DNA of 64,000 nt from Winogradskyella sp. Lineage in GTDB: Bacteria; Bacteroidota; Bacteroidia; Flavobacteriales; Flavobacteriaceae. The stretch lies in the NCBI RefSeq assembly GCF_028282165.1, contig NZ_JANQIM010000005.1:124001-188000 (forward strand), read 5' to 3'. The notes under the pieces were generated by a model, which saw only the letters and a list, made by a program, of their open reading frames with translations, had not been told where the DNA came from and did not search any database. The stretch's first letter is position 1. The number at the start of each line of letters is the position of its first letter. This document shows, piece after piece, positions 43,745 through 53,500 of this stretch. Both the position numbers and the translations under genes were made by a program.

Positions 43745-44761
43745 TTATCTTACGATAAACTTTAATGTTTCTGTTGCTCCAGATTGTAAGACGACCTTTG
43801 CAAGGTATATACCTGTCTTTAGATTCGACAAATCAAAACTGTCTAGGTCATCTATATTCGCATTCAAAATGCGTTTTCCGTCAATAGAATAGACATTAAG
43901 ATCAGCATTTATAGCTTTACTGAATAATAAACTCTTTGTGGATGTTAAATAATGTATATCAATTGATGATGCTTTAAAATCATTGATTGATAAACTCAAA
44001 TCTTCCCAACTCAATGCTACGCTTGGTAACCCTATATGACCTCCAAATCTGTCCGACGGTGTTATATTCCAAGGAAAAGCCATTCGATCTACATTTCCTG
44101 AAGCTTCAAACATTGGTAATGGTGCTGACAGTGTAGCTGTTCCAGGTTCACCGTTGCTATAATCTGGATTAACAAATAGGTCTAGCTGATCATCATTTGT
44201 ACTTGGGTTCATCGTGTATTTTAAAACGACCAGATGATCTATATTGTAATCATATTCAGTGGCAGTCGTATCTCCAGCATTTGAAGGATCACCCGTTTTA
44301 ATCCCAAAATTAAAACCAGTACCACCGGATTGTTCTACCCATAGTCTCAAGGTAGTACTAAAGCTCGATCCGTTCATGACACGCATAACATCCCTAACAG
44401 TGCCAGCAGATGAAGGCGCACTAGAAACATTAATTACAAAACTGACATAGAATGTTCCGGATGTTATTGTAGAATTGAATATATGTCCTACACCATCAGT
44501 TTCTTGGGTATTATCCGCGAAAAGGCTATTAGGCGAACTCCCATAATCAGTATATGACAATGCAAAATCCACAATTGGTGATAAAGGGCCTCCACCAATC
44601 GACGATCCAGTTCCTCCCATAGAGGTATCGTTAGACCAACCATTTTGCCCATTCAATGGTTGATTGATTGTTAAAGCACTAAAGTCGTCCTGAAAAACAA
44701 CCTGTGCATTCGTAATGTAAGTAAACAATAAACATGTAAATAATAGCGTAATTTTTTTCAT
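43745..44761 (-). CDS. T9SS cargo protein with type A sorting domain
   Basis: The 338-residue protein has a signal peptide (cleaved near ITNAQ). A jelly-roll-like beta domain spans residues about 20-240 (VFQDDFSALTINQPLNGQNGW, SGTFYVSFVINV, FGGHIGLPSVALSWEDLSL). The C-terminal 75 residues are a T9SS type A domain with LNVYSIDGKRILN, LDSFDLSNLKTGIYLAKV and final KFIVR. It would be exported across the outer membrane and anchored or released. Its binding target is unknown; the fold suggests a carbohydrate- or matrix-binding module. Confidence 0.85.
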   Translation of the reverse strand: MKKITLLFTCLLFTYITNAQVVFQDDFSALTINQPLNGQNGWSNDTSMGGTGSSIGGGPLSPIVDFALSYTDYGSSPNSLFADNTQETDGVGHIFNSTITSGTFYVSFVINVSSAPSSAGTVRDVMRVMNGSSFSTTLRLWVEQSGGTGFNFGIKTGDPSNAGDTTATEYDYNIDHLVVLKYTMNPSTNDDQLDLFVNPDYSNGEPGTATLSAPLPMFEASGNVDRMAFPWNITPSDRFGGHIGLPSVALSWEDLSLSINDFKASSIDIHYLTSTKSLLFSKAINADLNVYSIDGKRILNANIDDLDSFDLSNLKTGIYLAKVVLQSGATETLKFIVR

Positions 44762-44947
44762 ATTGATGATTTTTAGTAATTAAATGTACGAATTTATTTC
44801 TCATCTCATCTATTTCTTACAAACTCTACTTTGGTTTTTAGATTAGTAATTAGTAGCAATTTAGAGTGATCCTTTTGAAGGTGTCACTTAGGGTGAAATT
44901 TTCATTTGCTGAAAATTTTGTATTGGAGAAGTCTTTAAAAGGTTAAG

Positions 44948-45014
44948 TTCTCGATACGATTTTCTTGTCTTCGACTAAGCTCAGTCAACACTAAAAATCA
45001 CTTGAGGTGACAAA
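44948..45014. repeat. REP-like intergenic repeat
   Basis: TTCTCGATACGATTTTCTTG, a central TCGACTAAGCTCAGTC, and AAAAATCACTTGAGGTGACA recur in related form at 59169-59274 (TCTCGATAC, AAAATTCACTCGATGTGACA). It lies in the spacer before the DUF72 gene stop. Confidence 0.6.
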
Positions 45015-45024
45015 ACCTGATACT

Positions 45025-45912
45025 TTATAATAGTTTTGTTTGTTGGTTCTCATTAGGAATTTTTAGATCTGTTCCTAATTCGGTATTGAGTTTTTTAATT
45101 AAGTATGCTGAAAGTAAAGGCGATTCTTTTTCAATATTCTGATGCACAAAGAAATTGATGTGTTCAATACCATGAGCTTTCCAATGTTTTAAACGCGCTA
45201 CCCAATCATCCAATCGTGTGTAATCACTTGGGTGGTTAGCGCCAACATAGCGCACAAAGGCTCTTGAGTTGGTGAGTCGCATATGCATAATATCACGTCT
45301 CCCGGCACTATCAACTATAATGTTTGAGGTATTATTGTCTTCCAAAAGTTGATATAAATCGTCAGCAACCGCTTTGTCGTTATACCATCCTGTATGTCTA
45401 AACTCTACGGCTAGTGGAATTTCCTTGGGCCAACCTTCTACAAAATTGATGACTCGATCAAAGTCTTTAGGTGCAAAATTATTGTGCATTTGTAAAAAGA
45501 TGCAACCAAGTTTTTCCTTTAGGTTTATGGCACTATAGAGATAATTATCAACTACGGGAGCTACATCATCATTTAAACGTTTCCAGTGGCTTATCTCCTG
45601 GTTTAGTTTTGGAAAGAACTTAAAATTAGCAGGTGTTTTATCGTACCACTTTACAAATTGCTCAGGTGGAAAGATTCTGTAAAATGTCGCGTTTAGTTCT
45701 ATTGAATTAAACTGACGCGAATAGTATTCTAATTCATCTTTTGTTCCTCTAGGATAAAAGCCTTTTAGATCTGCTTTGTTCCATTTGGCACAACCAACAA
45801 AAACAGTAGTTGATTCAGAAGGATGTTTTTGCAATACTTTTATTGTATCTGGATGGTCTGGAGGCAAAGTAAAATCTATATTTGATGGGTCGTCAACACT
45901 TCCAAATTTCAT
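45025..45912 (-). CDS. DUF72 TIM-barrel protein
   Basis: The 295-residue cytosolic protein matches DUF72 over its full length: FVGCAKWNKADLKGFYPRG near the start, then FNSIELNATFYRIFPPEQFVKWYDKTP, FKFFPKLNQEISHW, GCIFLQMHNNFAP, LAVEFRHTGWY and MRLTNSRAFVRYVG. The family adopts a TIM-barrel fold; its role is unresolved. The gene is monocistronic, and a TATCTTTG box (complement of 45929-45936) may be its -7 element. Confidence 0.88.
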   Translation of the reverse strand: MKFGSVDDPSNIDFTLPPDHPDTIKVLQKHPSESTTVFVGCAKWNKADLKGFYPRGTKDELEYYSRQFNSIELNATFYRIFPPEQFVKWYDKTPANFKFFPKLNQEISHWKRLNDDVAPVVDNYLYSAINLKEKLGCIFLQMHNNFAPKDFDRVINFVEGWPKEIPLAVEFRHTGWYNDKAVADDLYQLLEDNNTSNIIVDSAGRRDIMHMRLTNSRAFVRYVGANHPSDYTRLDDWVARLKHWKAHGIEHINFFVHQNIEKESPLLSAYLIKKLNTELGTDLKIPNENQQTKLL

Positions 45913-46069
45913 AAGATAAGGTTTTGTTCAAAGATAAAGTTTAATGCCAATTTATTTAATGTATTATTATGAAATGTTAATAACACCGTTAACAACATAA
46001 TTTAGCCTCTTGCTTATACTTTGGGTTAATAAGTAAATTTAATTCCAAATTAATCCTAAATACTTAACC

Positions 46070-46486
46070 ATGACAACCCGTTCTGAGCATCTACTGGCAA
46101 TTAGGCCTGTTATTACTTCTGCAAAAATTTATGATTCCATGAGTTCTGACGAATTATTTCAGAACAAAACACTTCGACCTATCATAAAAATGCAGCACGA
46201 CTTATTTATTGCGGTTTTTAAGAATTACATTAAAAAGAGGAAAAATGTATTCTATGAATTGAGCCTATCCAAACAATTGGCTTATATTGATAATGCGATA
46301 CATAAGGATATGAAGTTTAGAAACTCGATTAAAGGAATGATTATTGGGCAATTTACGGTCGAAGAATATGCAGTCTACATCGAAAACTCATCGGCTTTAA
46401 ACAAACGCATGATGAATATTGTAAAAGAGCGATTAATTGACAGCATTCAAGTGTTTTCTAACCCACAAATTTTAACGGCTATTTAA
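46070..46486 (+). CDS. Small conserved flavobacterial protein
   Basis: The 138-residue protein is helical and cytosolic: LRPIIKMQHDLFIAVFKNYIKKRKNVFYELS, KQLAYIDNAIHKDMKFRNSIKGMIIGQFT and ALNKRMMNIVKERLIDS. Similar sequences are, as I recall, widespread in Flavobacteriaceae and sometimes labelled glyoxalase, but no glyoxalase metal-binding pattern is visible here. Function is unknown. A TetR-type gene follows 78 bp downstream in the same direction but probably has its own promoter. Confidence 0.7.
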   Translation: MTTRSEHLLAIRPVITSAKIYDSMSSDELFQNKTLRPIIKMQHDLFIAVFKNYIKKRKNVFYELSLSKQLAYIDNAIHKDMKFRNSIKGMIIGQFTVEEYAVYIENSSALNKRMMNIVKERLIDSIQVFSNPQILTAI

Positions 46487-46536
46487 TTTTTGAATTTTTT
46501 ATGAAAATTTTAATATTTTAAATTAAGCGGTTTTAT

Positions 46537-46558
46537 TAATTTTGAAACGTTCATTTCA
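46537..46558 (+). promoter_or_regulatory. TetR operator and -7 box upstream of tetR-type gene
   Basis: TAATTTTG (46537-46544) fits TAnnTTTG. It overlaps a near-palindrome TGAAACGTTCATTTCA (46543-46558; arms TGAAAC and ATTTCA). The same kind of site occurs before the neighbouring dehydrogenase gene, implying autoregulation by the TetR protein. Confidence 0.65.
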
Positions 46559-46564
46559 AATAAA

Positions 46565-47131
46565 ATGCCAAGAGTAGAAATTTTTAACCGTGATGAAGTC
46601 CTTGAAAAAGTTGTGAAGCTTTTTCATAGTAAAGGCTATAATGCTACATCTATGCAAGATTTAGTCGATGTCACAGGATTAAATAGATCTAGTATATACA
46701 ATTCTTTTGGTAATAAAATGGAACTCTACCAAGAAAGCTTAAGAGTATATAAAAAACAGGCAAGCACTTACGTACAAAAGGTTTTGATCAATAATTCCGA
46801 GCCTTTAGAAACTATCCGAAAGATTTTTACAACAAACCCTGAGGATAAATTAAACGGTTGTTTTTTAGGAAATTGCACAACTGAAATGGCCAATCAGGAT
46901 CGAGAGATCAAAAAATTCCTAACAAACAATTTAAATGCGATGCAAGATCTTTTTGAAGAGCTTGTTACCAAAGGGCAATCCGTAGGGTCTATTAATAGCA
47001 ATAAAAGTGCAAAAGCCTATGCGGTATATTTATTTACTGCCTTACAAGGATTGCGTATTACTGGAATTTTATTGAATGAACAACACGAACTTGAAAGTAT
47101 CGTTGACACTATACTTTCTGTATTAAAATAA
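46565..47131 (+). CDS. TetR/AcrR-family transcriptional regulator
   Basis: The 188-residue protein has the TetR HTH at residues about 7-55 (EVLEKVVKLFHSKGYNATSMQDLVDVTGLNRSSIYNSFGNKMELY) and an all-helical ligand domain (about 70-188, with a GCFLGNCTTEMANQD stretch). It belongs to the group that usually represses an adjacent dehydrogenase or reductase gene. Palindromic sites containing TGAAAC lie just before this gene and before the SDR gene, supporting control of both. Confidence 0.9.
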   Translation: MPRVEIFNRDEVLEKVVKLFHSKGYNATSMQDLVDVTGLNRSSIYNSFGNKMELYQESLRVYKKQASTYVQKVLINNSEPLETIRKIFTTNPEDKLNGCFLGNCTTEMANQDREIKKFLTNNLNAMQDLFEELVTKGQSVGSINSNKSAKAYAVYLFTALQGLRITGILLNEQHELESIVDTILSVLK

Positions 47132-47147
47132 TTTTTTTAACCAATTT

Positions 47148-47163
47148 TGAAACGATTGTTTCA
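47148..47163 (+). promoter_or_regulatory. TetR operator upstream of the SDR gene
   Basis: TGAAACGATTGTTTCA has perfect 6-bp arms (TGAAAC and GTTTCA) around 4 bp. It is preceded by AATTTTG, as at the tetR-type promoter, and the SDR start codon is 19 bp downstream. Confidence 0.7.
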
Positions 47164-47181
47164 AATAAAAAACAAAACACA

Positions 47182-47931
47182 ATGGGTAAATTAGAAAACA
47201 AAGTCGCTGTGATAACTGGTGCTAATAGTGGAATAGGTTTAGCTAGTGCAAAACTCTTTTTGCAAGAGGGTGCTAAAGTAGTCATCTCAGGACGAAGAGT
47301 TGAAGCTTTAGAAGAAGCCACAAAAGATTTGGAAGGTGATTACATAACTGTGGTAGCAGATGTATCAAAAGATGAAGACAATAAAAGATTGATTGACGAA
47401 TCAGTGGCTAAGTATGGGAATATCGATATCCTTTTCTTAAATGCTGGCGTTGCACCTCCTACTCCAACAACAGATGTTACGGCCGATCATTATAATGAAG
47501 TGTTTGATATTAATGTTAAAGGTCCAATTCTAGCAACTAAAGAAGCTTTACCACATATCAATGATGGTGGTACTATACTATTCACAAATTCTATTGTGCA
47601 TCAAAAAGGATTTGACGGATTGGGTGTCTACTCAGCCAGTAAAGGTGCATTAAGGGCTTATGCCAGAGTATTGACTTCTGAACTGAAATCAAGAGGCATC
47701 AGAGTCAATTCTATAGCACCTGGTCCTATTGATACACCTATTTATGGCAAAATGGGATTACCACAAGAGGTTGTAGAAGATATGGGCAAAGGCTTCGCAG
47801 AATCAGTACCTTTAGGAAGATTTGGTACATCTGAAGAAATTGCTAATACTGCCCTATTTTTAGCTTCTGATGATGCCTCCTACATCAACGGTATAGAATT
47901 AGAAGTCGATGGTGGATTAAGCCAAATTTAA
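47182..47931 (+). CDS. SDR-family NAD(P)-dependent oxidoreductase
   Basis: The 249-residue protein is a classical short-chain dehydrogenase: cofactor motif TGANSGIG (about residues 13-20), NAG in LFLNAGVA, catalytic Ser and YSASKG (Tyr-x-x-x-Lys), and the C-terminal motif YINGIELEVDGG. Residues after the second strand (VISGRRVEALEEA) favour NADP. The substrate is unknown. It lies 50 bp downstream of the TetR-type gene, shares its operator sequence and ends at a clear terminator. Confidence 0.92.
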   Translation: MGKLENKVAVITGANSGIGLASAKLFLQEGAKVVISGRRVEALEEATKDLEGDYITVVADVSKDEDNKRLIDESVAKYGNIDILFLNAGVAPPTPTTDVTADHYNEVFDINVKGPILATKEALPHINDGGTILFTNSIVHQKGFDGLGVYSASKGALRAYARVLTSELKSRGIRVNSIAPGPIDTPIYGKMGLPQEVVEDMGKGFAESVPLGRFGTSEEIANTALFLASDDASYINGIELEVDGGLSQI

Positions 47932-47954
47932 TGAGAATTGGAAAAGATAAGAAG

Positions 47955-47980
47955 ACCGAACAAGATGTTCGGTTTTTTTA
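47955..47980 (+). terminator. Terminator of the SDR gene
   Basis: Stem ACCGAAC (47955-47961) with GTTCGGT (47967-47973), 5-nt loop, then a T-run. It lies between convergent genes. Confidence 0.85.
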
Positions 47981-47981
47981 T

Positions 47982-48659
47982 TTAAAGTAATGACTCACCG
48001 TTTAGGTTAGTGGTTAACACATCGCTCATATAATCAAAATAAGGGCGTATTTTCTTAAAGGCATCATTCACATTATCCAAAAAATCATCGGCTAAAACCT
48101 CTTTATCACTATATTTTTTGATAAAAATGAATTGTTTTTTACGAATTAAGTCTATAGCAGGATGCTCTTTGTCAAAACCTTTAGGTGCTGTTTTTAGTTC
48201 ATCGCCTACAAAATTTCCCCAAGTGTCACTAAATGTTTTATCATTGAGTATAGCTCTCATTTCACTATCGTCCATTTCAAATTCTTTTCTTATCCTAAAG
48301 AGATCTTCTTTATTGGGTTCCCAAAAACCTGTGGCGATGAACGATTCGTCATTAGGTTGAATATGCAGATAATATCCACCTCTTAATTCTGGCTTTTTTC
48401 TTGCGAAAGATCCCCCAAAATGAATTTTGTAAGGTTGCTTATTTTTAGAAAAACGTACATCTCTGTATATTCTAAAAATCTTAACCTTTTCGATTTGGTC
48501 ATGCGTATTCATAAGTTCACCAAGATGATTATACGCATTTTTAACCTTCACCTCAATAGCTTTAAACTCAGACTTATGTTCATTAAACCAATCTCTATTA
48601 TTGTTCTTTGCTAGTTTTTTAAAAAAAGTAAGGGTTTCGTTTGGTATAGTGTGACTCAT
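47982..48659 (-). CDS. DUF2461 protein
   Basis: The 225-residue cytosolic protein fits DUF2461: FFKKLAKNNNRDWFNEHKSEF at the start, KIFRIYRDVRFSKNKQPYKIHFGGSFA in the middle, YYLHIQPNDESFIATGFWEP, and a helical C-terminus (DVNDAFKKIRPYFDYM). The family function is unknown. The gene is monocistronic and convergent with the SDR gene. Confidence 0.88.
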   Translation of the reverse strand: MSHTIPNETLTFFKKLAKNNNRDWFNEHKSEFKAIEVKVKNAYNHLGELMNTHDQIEKVKIFRIYRDVRFSKNKQPYKIHFGGSFARKKPELRGGYYLHIQPNDESFIATGFWEPNKEDLFRIRKEFEMDDSEMRAILNDKTFSDTWGNFVGDELKTAPKGFDKEHPAIDLIRKKQFIFIKKYSDKEVLADDFLDNVNDAFKKIRPYFDYMSDVLTTNLNGESLL

Positions 48660-48824
48660 GAGTTGTTTATTTGATATAAAAGTATAAAAATCATCTGTTC
48701 TTTTTGCTAAAATCCATTAATCCTTTTGTTGTTAAAAACTCTGTTTAGAATAGTTACAAATAAACTTGGTTGTTGACAGAATTTTCAGTATAATGCAATA
48801 CTTTTAAAAACACACACTAATTTT

Positions 48825-49046
48825 ATGGGTAGACCAGCAACAAGACCAACTAAGCTTAAAGATGGTTTCTATATTGAAATCAGAAACAAAGGTTCAAAAT
48901 CGGGTGTTAAACTGTACAGTGGCACCAAATTACAAATGCATCGCGCTATCAAAATGTATGAACGTTCAAAAGAAGTGCTCATATTAGGCGAATCTATAAA
49001 CGGGAAATTTGTAGATAAAGAACCTAAGCTTCATGTTGTAGAATAA
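48825..49046 (+). CDS. Small conserved basic protein
   Basis: The 73-residue protein is basic and beta-rich (GFYIEIRNKGSKSGVKLYSG), with a helical centre (QMHRAIKMYERSKEVLILGE). Similar short proteins occur across Flavobacteriaceae, as I recall; function is unknown. The Arg/Lys content suggests nucleic-acid or ribosome contact, which is inference only. A strong terminator follows directly. Confidence 0.7.
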   Translation: MGRPATRPTKLKDGFYIEIRNKGSKSGVKLYSGTKLQMHRAIKMYERSKEVLILGESINGKFVDKEPKLHVVE

Positions 49047-49064
49047 CTATAATCGACATAGTAT

Positions 49065-49105
49065 AAAAAAGGGTGAAAATTTAACTTTTCACCCTTTTTT
49101 ATTTG
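49065..49105 (+). terminator. Terminator of the small basic protein gene
   Basis: A 15-bp stem (AAAAAAGGGTGAAAA, 49065-49079, with 49086-49100) has a 6-nt loop and ends in a T-tract. Confidence 0.85.
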
Positions 49106-49211
49106 TCCTAGTTGTACCTGTAATTAACAATCTATAATTTTTTTTATACATTGTTAAAGAAATTCATGGAGAATCTCAACTAAAAACTAACTAATTTAAA
49201 TCAATTTTATT

Positions 49212-49646
49212 ATGACTGCATCAACCAACAAACCGCCTATTTGGTTCTGGATTATTAGTGTTATAGCACTTATCTGGAATGGCTTGGGTGTACATGGCTA
49301 TTTAAGTCAGGCTTACAAAACTAGTGCATATACAGATTATTATTCAACAGAGCAAATCGACGTTATGAATAGTTTGCCGACTTGGTATACAGCTTTGTTT
49401 GCCATCGCTGTTTTTTCTGGCGTATTAGGGAGCTTGCTACTGCTATTTAGAAAAAAGTTTGCGAAATTGCTTTTAATCTTATCTTTTTTGACTGCGACCA
49501 TACAAATGGTCTATTTCTTATTTATTGCTGATTTAAAAGGTGTGGATTTTAGCGATCAAAAAATAACGTCTTATATCGTAATAGTATTTGCCACATTTTT
49601 GGTGTGGTTTGCAACAAAAGCAAAATCTAAAGACTGGATCAATTAA
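49212..49646 (+). CDS. Four-TM membrane protein
   Basis: The 144-residue protein has four TM helices (about residues 11-30, 58-80, 85-105 and 120-137). The second half (LLLLFRKKFAKLLLILSFLTATIQMVYFLF) is typical of a small flavobacterial family often labelled sugar transporter without evidence. No substrate-binding motif is visible. The gene is monocistronic, between two terminators. Confidence 0.7.
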   Translation: MTASTNKPPIWFWIISVIALIWNGLGVHGYLSQAYKTSAYTDYYSTEQIDVMNSLPTWYTALFAIAVFSGVLGSLLLLFRKKFAKLLLILSFLTATIQMVYFLFIADLKGVDFSDQKITSYIVIVFATFLVWFATKAKSKDWIN

Positions 49647-49664
49647 ACCTAACCAACCAAGTCT

Positions 49665-49703
49665 AAAAAGGAATTAGTGTGTATTTAACTAGTTCCTTTT
49701 TTT
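49665..49703. terminator. Terminator between convergent genes
   Basis: A 14-bp stem with one mismatch (AAAAAGGAATTAGT at 49665-49678, 49688-49701) is followed by T residues. Confidence 0.75.
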
Positions 49704-50488
49704 TATTCAAAATCCAAAGCATGTAAAATGAGTCCTGAGGCTGGCGCTATATAATCCATTACTTCTTGAGTATGATCGTCTAAAGACTCTTGTATATAGT
49801 TGAGTGTGACTTCTCCTCTACCCAATTTAATCAGGCAGCCCATCATCAATCGTATTTGATTACGCATAAAGCCTTTGCCTTTAATTATAAAAACATATGA
49901 CTCTTTAGGAAAAAAGTTAGCAGTATAAATGATATTATCGATTATCTCACTATGTGTTATGGTTCGTTGGTATTCACCCTTATCAGTAGCTTTATAACAA
50001 TAAGCTTTAAAGTTGTGAGTCCCCTCGAAGAGTTTTGCGCCTTTTTTCATAAGTTCTACATCAAGTGGATCGAGAATGGTTGATAGTATAGGCGCACAAA
50101 AGGGATGGTTCTTCTGGCCTTGTGAGAATACATAATGGTACTCCTTAACTTTAGAATCTTGAATAATATTAAAGTCCTTTTCCACTTCTTTTATAGATAA
50201 AGCTCTGATATCTTGTGGCAAATTTTGATTAAACAGCTCTAAAAAAGCGTCAAAGTCAGTGATAGGTTCATCATGGAGAAATAACTCTAAAGCAGCTTCA
50301 TTAGCAGAAACCATAGCATCTGTGCGACCTGCTCCTAGCGTTTTAAACTTGATATTACCCAAAATGAATTTTAAGGTCCTATCAATCATCAGGTGTATTG
50401 TTTTTACATCTGGTTGTTTTTGCCAACCATGAAAACGATAGCCCAAATATTGTATTTTAATCAGATAATAAAAACGTTTTTCAAACAT
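49703..50488 (-). CDS. truA: TruA-family tRNA pseudouridine synthase
   Basis: The 261-residue protein has the TruA core: YLGYRFHGWQKQPDVKTI, then GAGRTDAMVSANEAALEL with catalytic Asp in GRTDA, the YHYVFS tyrosine stretch, FEGTHNFKAYC and FIIKGKGFMRNQIRLMMGCLI. It should convert uridines at positions 38-40 of tRNA anticodon arms. The divergence within motifs such as KGKGFMRNQ suggests this could be a second paralogue in the genome, so the symbol is tentative. It is monocistronic. Confidence 0.82.
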   Translation of the reverse strand: MFEKRFYYLIKIQYLGYRFHGWQKQPDVKTIHLMIDRTLKFILGNIKFKTLGAGRTDAMVSANEAALELFLHDEPITDFDAFLELFNQNLPQDIRALSIKEVEKDFNIIQDSKVKEYHYVFSQGQKNHPFCAPILSTILDPLDVELMKKGAKLFEGTHNFKAYCYKATDKGEYQRTITHSEIIDNIIYTANFFPKESYVFIIKGKGFMRNQIRLMMGCLIKLGRGEVTLNYIQESLDDHTQEVMDYIAPASGLILHALDFE

Positions 50489-50536
50489 TAAGGCAAGAAC
50501 GCTATTTTATTTATGAAAGAAAAGCAAACCTATAAT

Positions 50537-53500
50537 TTACCTTATAATTAACTTTTGGGTTTTGGTTCCATTATCATTAGTTATTTCTACAATATAGACA
50601 CCAGAATGCATGTAACCTACATTTATTGTATTTGTAGTTACGGATTCATTCAATACACTACTTAATACAAGTCTACCTTGTACATCATATAATTTGGCTA
50701 TAGTTTCACTATTTAGATGTCCTTTTATAACTAGAGTTTTAGGATTGGTTATCGCAAATACTTGCAAGTGATTTAATTTATCCTCATTTTCGGATAAGGT
50801 TTGAGATATAAACCAAAGATAAAACCGTCCTGTACCATTCAATTCAGTATTTGGTGTGAATATATAGTCACTCGTATTTAGCAATATAAATGTATTTTCC
50901 TCTGTATCTTCTAAATAGATATTAATATCTTCAGGAATAGTTGAAGTATTACTAACACCAATAGTCAATTGTGTCGTTGCTGTAGCATGGATGCCAAGAG
51001 GAATAACAACATCATTCAAATCATCAAAAGGGAGTGTTTGGATCGCCATGTCAATTCCAACATTGTCCTCAACTAAATTTGAGAAAATTGAAAATGTACC
51101 AGCATTTCCTCGAAAAGCGCCTGCATCATAACCCACATCCAAACCTCTAGTTGTTCCTTCTATAAAATAAAGCTGTGTTGTGCTAGTATCAGTGTTACTA
51201 GTCATATATAACTGACATAAAGCTACATTAGAGGGCGATGGTCTCCCCAGAATAAAATCATCGGAACTACCAGTTCTTCGCATGGCGGTTGTAAAATCTA
51301 CTAAACCACCACTTGTTTTTGACTTTACAAAAAAGCCTTGCCCTGGTGCAATGAGTTCTGTAATACTTCCTTCATCAATAGTTGCCTGATTCCAAACGGT
51401 CCATCCATTTGACGCATTGCCATCATATCCGTAGATGGCTTGAAATTCAGTCTGTGTATCAAATTCTGAACTATTTGCTTGAAAGAAAGTATCAAAATCG
51501 AGATAAGACGGATAAGGATTACCCATTAGATTCCATGCATTTCCTGCGGCGGCATCAGAAATAGGTATATTAAGAATATCGGTGGAAGCTACAACCCCAG
51601 AAAACATTAAAGTACTCCCATCAATAGTTGCAGCTCTGTAACCCATACCTTGATTTAGGATTGTGGCGGCGTTGGAAGAGCTATCATAATTTTCGTAAGC
51701 ACCAGTAGAAGTATTGTATGGCGCAAAAGCTCTAGTGGATCCAGATGCGGCCAGATTACTATTGGCCATATCAAAGGCTCCGAAGGTTTGTCCCGAAAAG
51801 GGTGTGGCAATTAAATCATTTGTTCCAGTTGGTCCAACTTGGGCGGTATACCTATGGTAATTTATAGTTCCAGAAATAGAGCCATTTAAAATGAGGCTAG
51901 AAAATGATAAAGATGTAGATTGTAGGTTTAAAGTATTGGTTGTTAACGTTACACCAACATCAATAGTTGTACTAGCACCTGAGTTCACTGTAACCGTATC
52001 GCATTCTAAATTACTAGACAACGTAAAATCACCGGTTTGAATCTCAATTTGATCTCTGCTATCTAACGTACCAATAGGATTTGATGGTGCCCATGTACCA
52101 GAGTTATAGGTATATACAGTTGGAATGTAACCCGTAATAGTTACTGCAACAGAATTAGAGCTTAAAGCACCACAAAAAGCAGTACTGGAAATATCGGATT
52201 GCAGGCTAGAAAATGCTCCACCAACATATCCACTGGTAGCACTACCAGCTAAGTAGGATAATCCATAAACGGTATAATCTGCTGCTGGAAATAAAGAATC
52301 GTCCGTTAAGTCAGAGTCTGAACTAAAGGCTACAATATTCCCAGAACTGTCATTAACAATAACATAGGTATATAAGTAGCCGGCAATATTTAGTGCACCA
52401 ACATCGTACAATGTTGCAGGACCAAAATTGACATTGTAATTCCCAGGATTTGGAGAATTAGTACTGAAGCCCGATGCCAATAAAACGTATGTAGTACCCA
52501 CGGTTAATGATTCAGAAAAACTGGTATTTAAATCTACAGAAGACCCATTAAAGTTTGCGTTGGAATTTAACCAATTATCGCAAACACTACTTGGGTTATA
52601 ACTCCCCTCAAATAAGTTAATCACGCTGCCGTAACTCTCAACGGTATTAGTAAAGGTTACATTAGAATTTGTACCAGTAACGAGCTCAATCGTTTCATAA
52701 AATGGGCTATTGCCGAAAGAAATACATGTGTCACCGCCATTGTTTTCTACAGTGAGATTTGTATTAGGATCGCTTGCGTCTAATGTTCCTGAAACAGAAT
52801 TTACAGCCAAACCGGCCATCAGTCCAAGATTAAGACTAGCATCACCTTCAATAGCCGTTACTGGACTACTATTCGCAATTGTTCCTCCAACGGCATCGCA
52901 GGTAGAAGTCACTAAAATATCAATGTCATTAATGTCGAAAAATATATTAGTACCGCCAGAGCATACAATTTTCACTCTGGAAGAACTACTCGATACATTC
53001 GGTACAGTAATGTTATACGAGCCATTGTTGGGCACTCCACTTGCTAAAGTCGTCGGAAATGTTGCACCGCCATCAGAAGAAAACAAAATGTCTACATTAG
53101 CACAAGTATATGTAGGACTGTCTGTATTAGCTACATCCCATGTTATGGTTTCTGTTGCACCCACAACCCATGCTGTATTTGAGTTTTGGGATGTGATCTG
53201 AAACGGACCATCCGAACCTACGATCAATGAAATTTGATCACAGGCTACACCTCCACCTCCAATTTCATTATCCCTAACAGTTAACCGCCAAGTGAGATTT
53301 CTTGCTACCGTAGGGAGAACCTCTCCAGTTCCGGTTGTCACATTACCTGCTAAAACAGATGATAATTGAGGGACCGTTCTTTCATTACTCGTTGAAGGAG
53401 GAAAACTCCTGAAAAGTGGTGCTGTTGTACTTGCAGCGGTATCATCTGGTGCGTCAGAACCCGAATAATCTGTATCATATTGTTCCCAATTATAGGTAAG

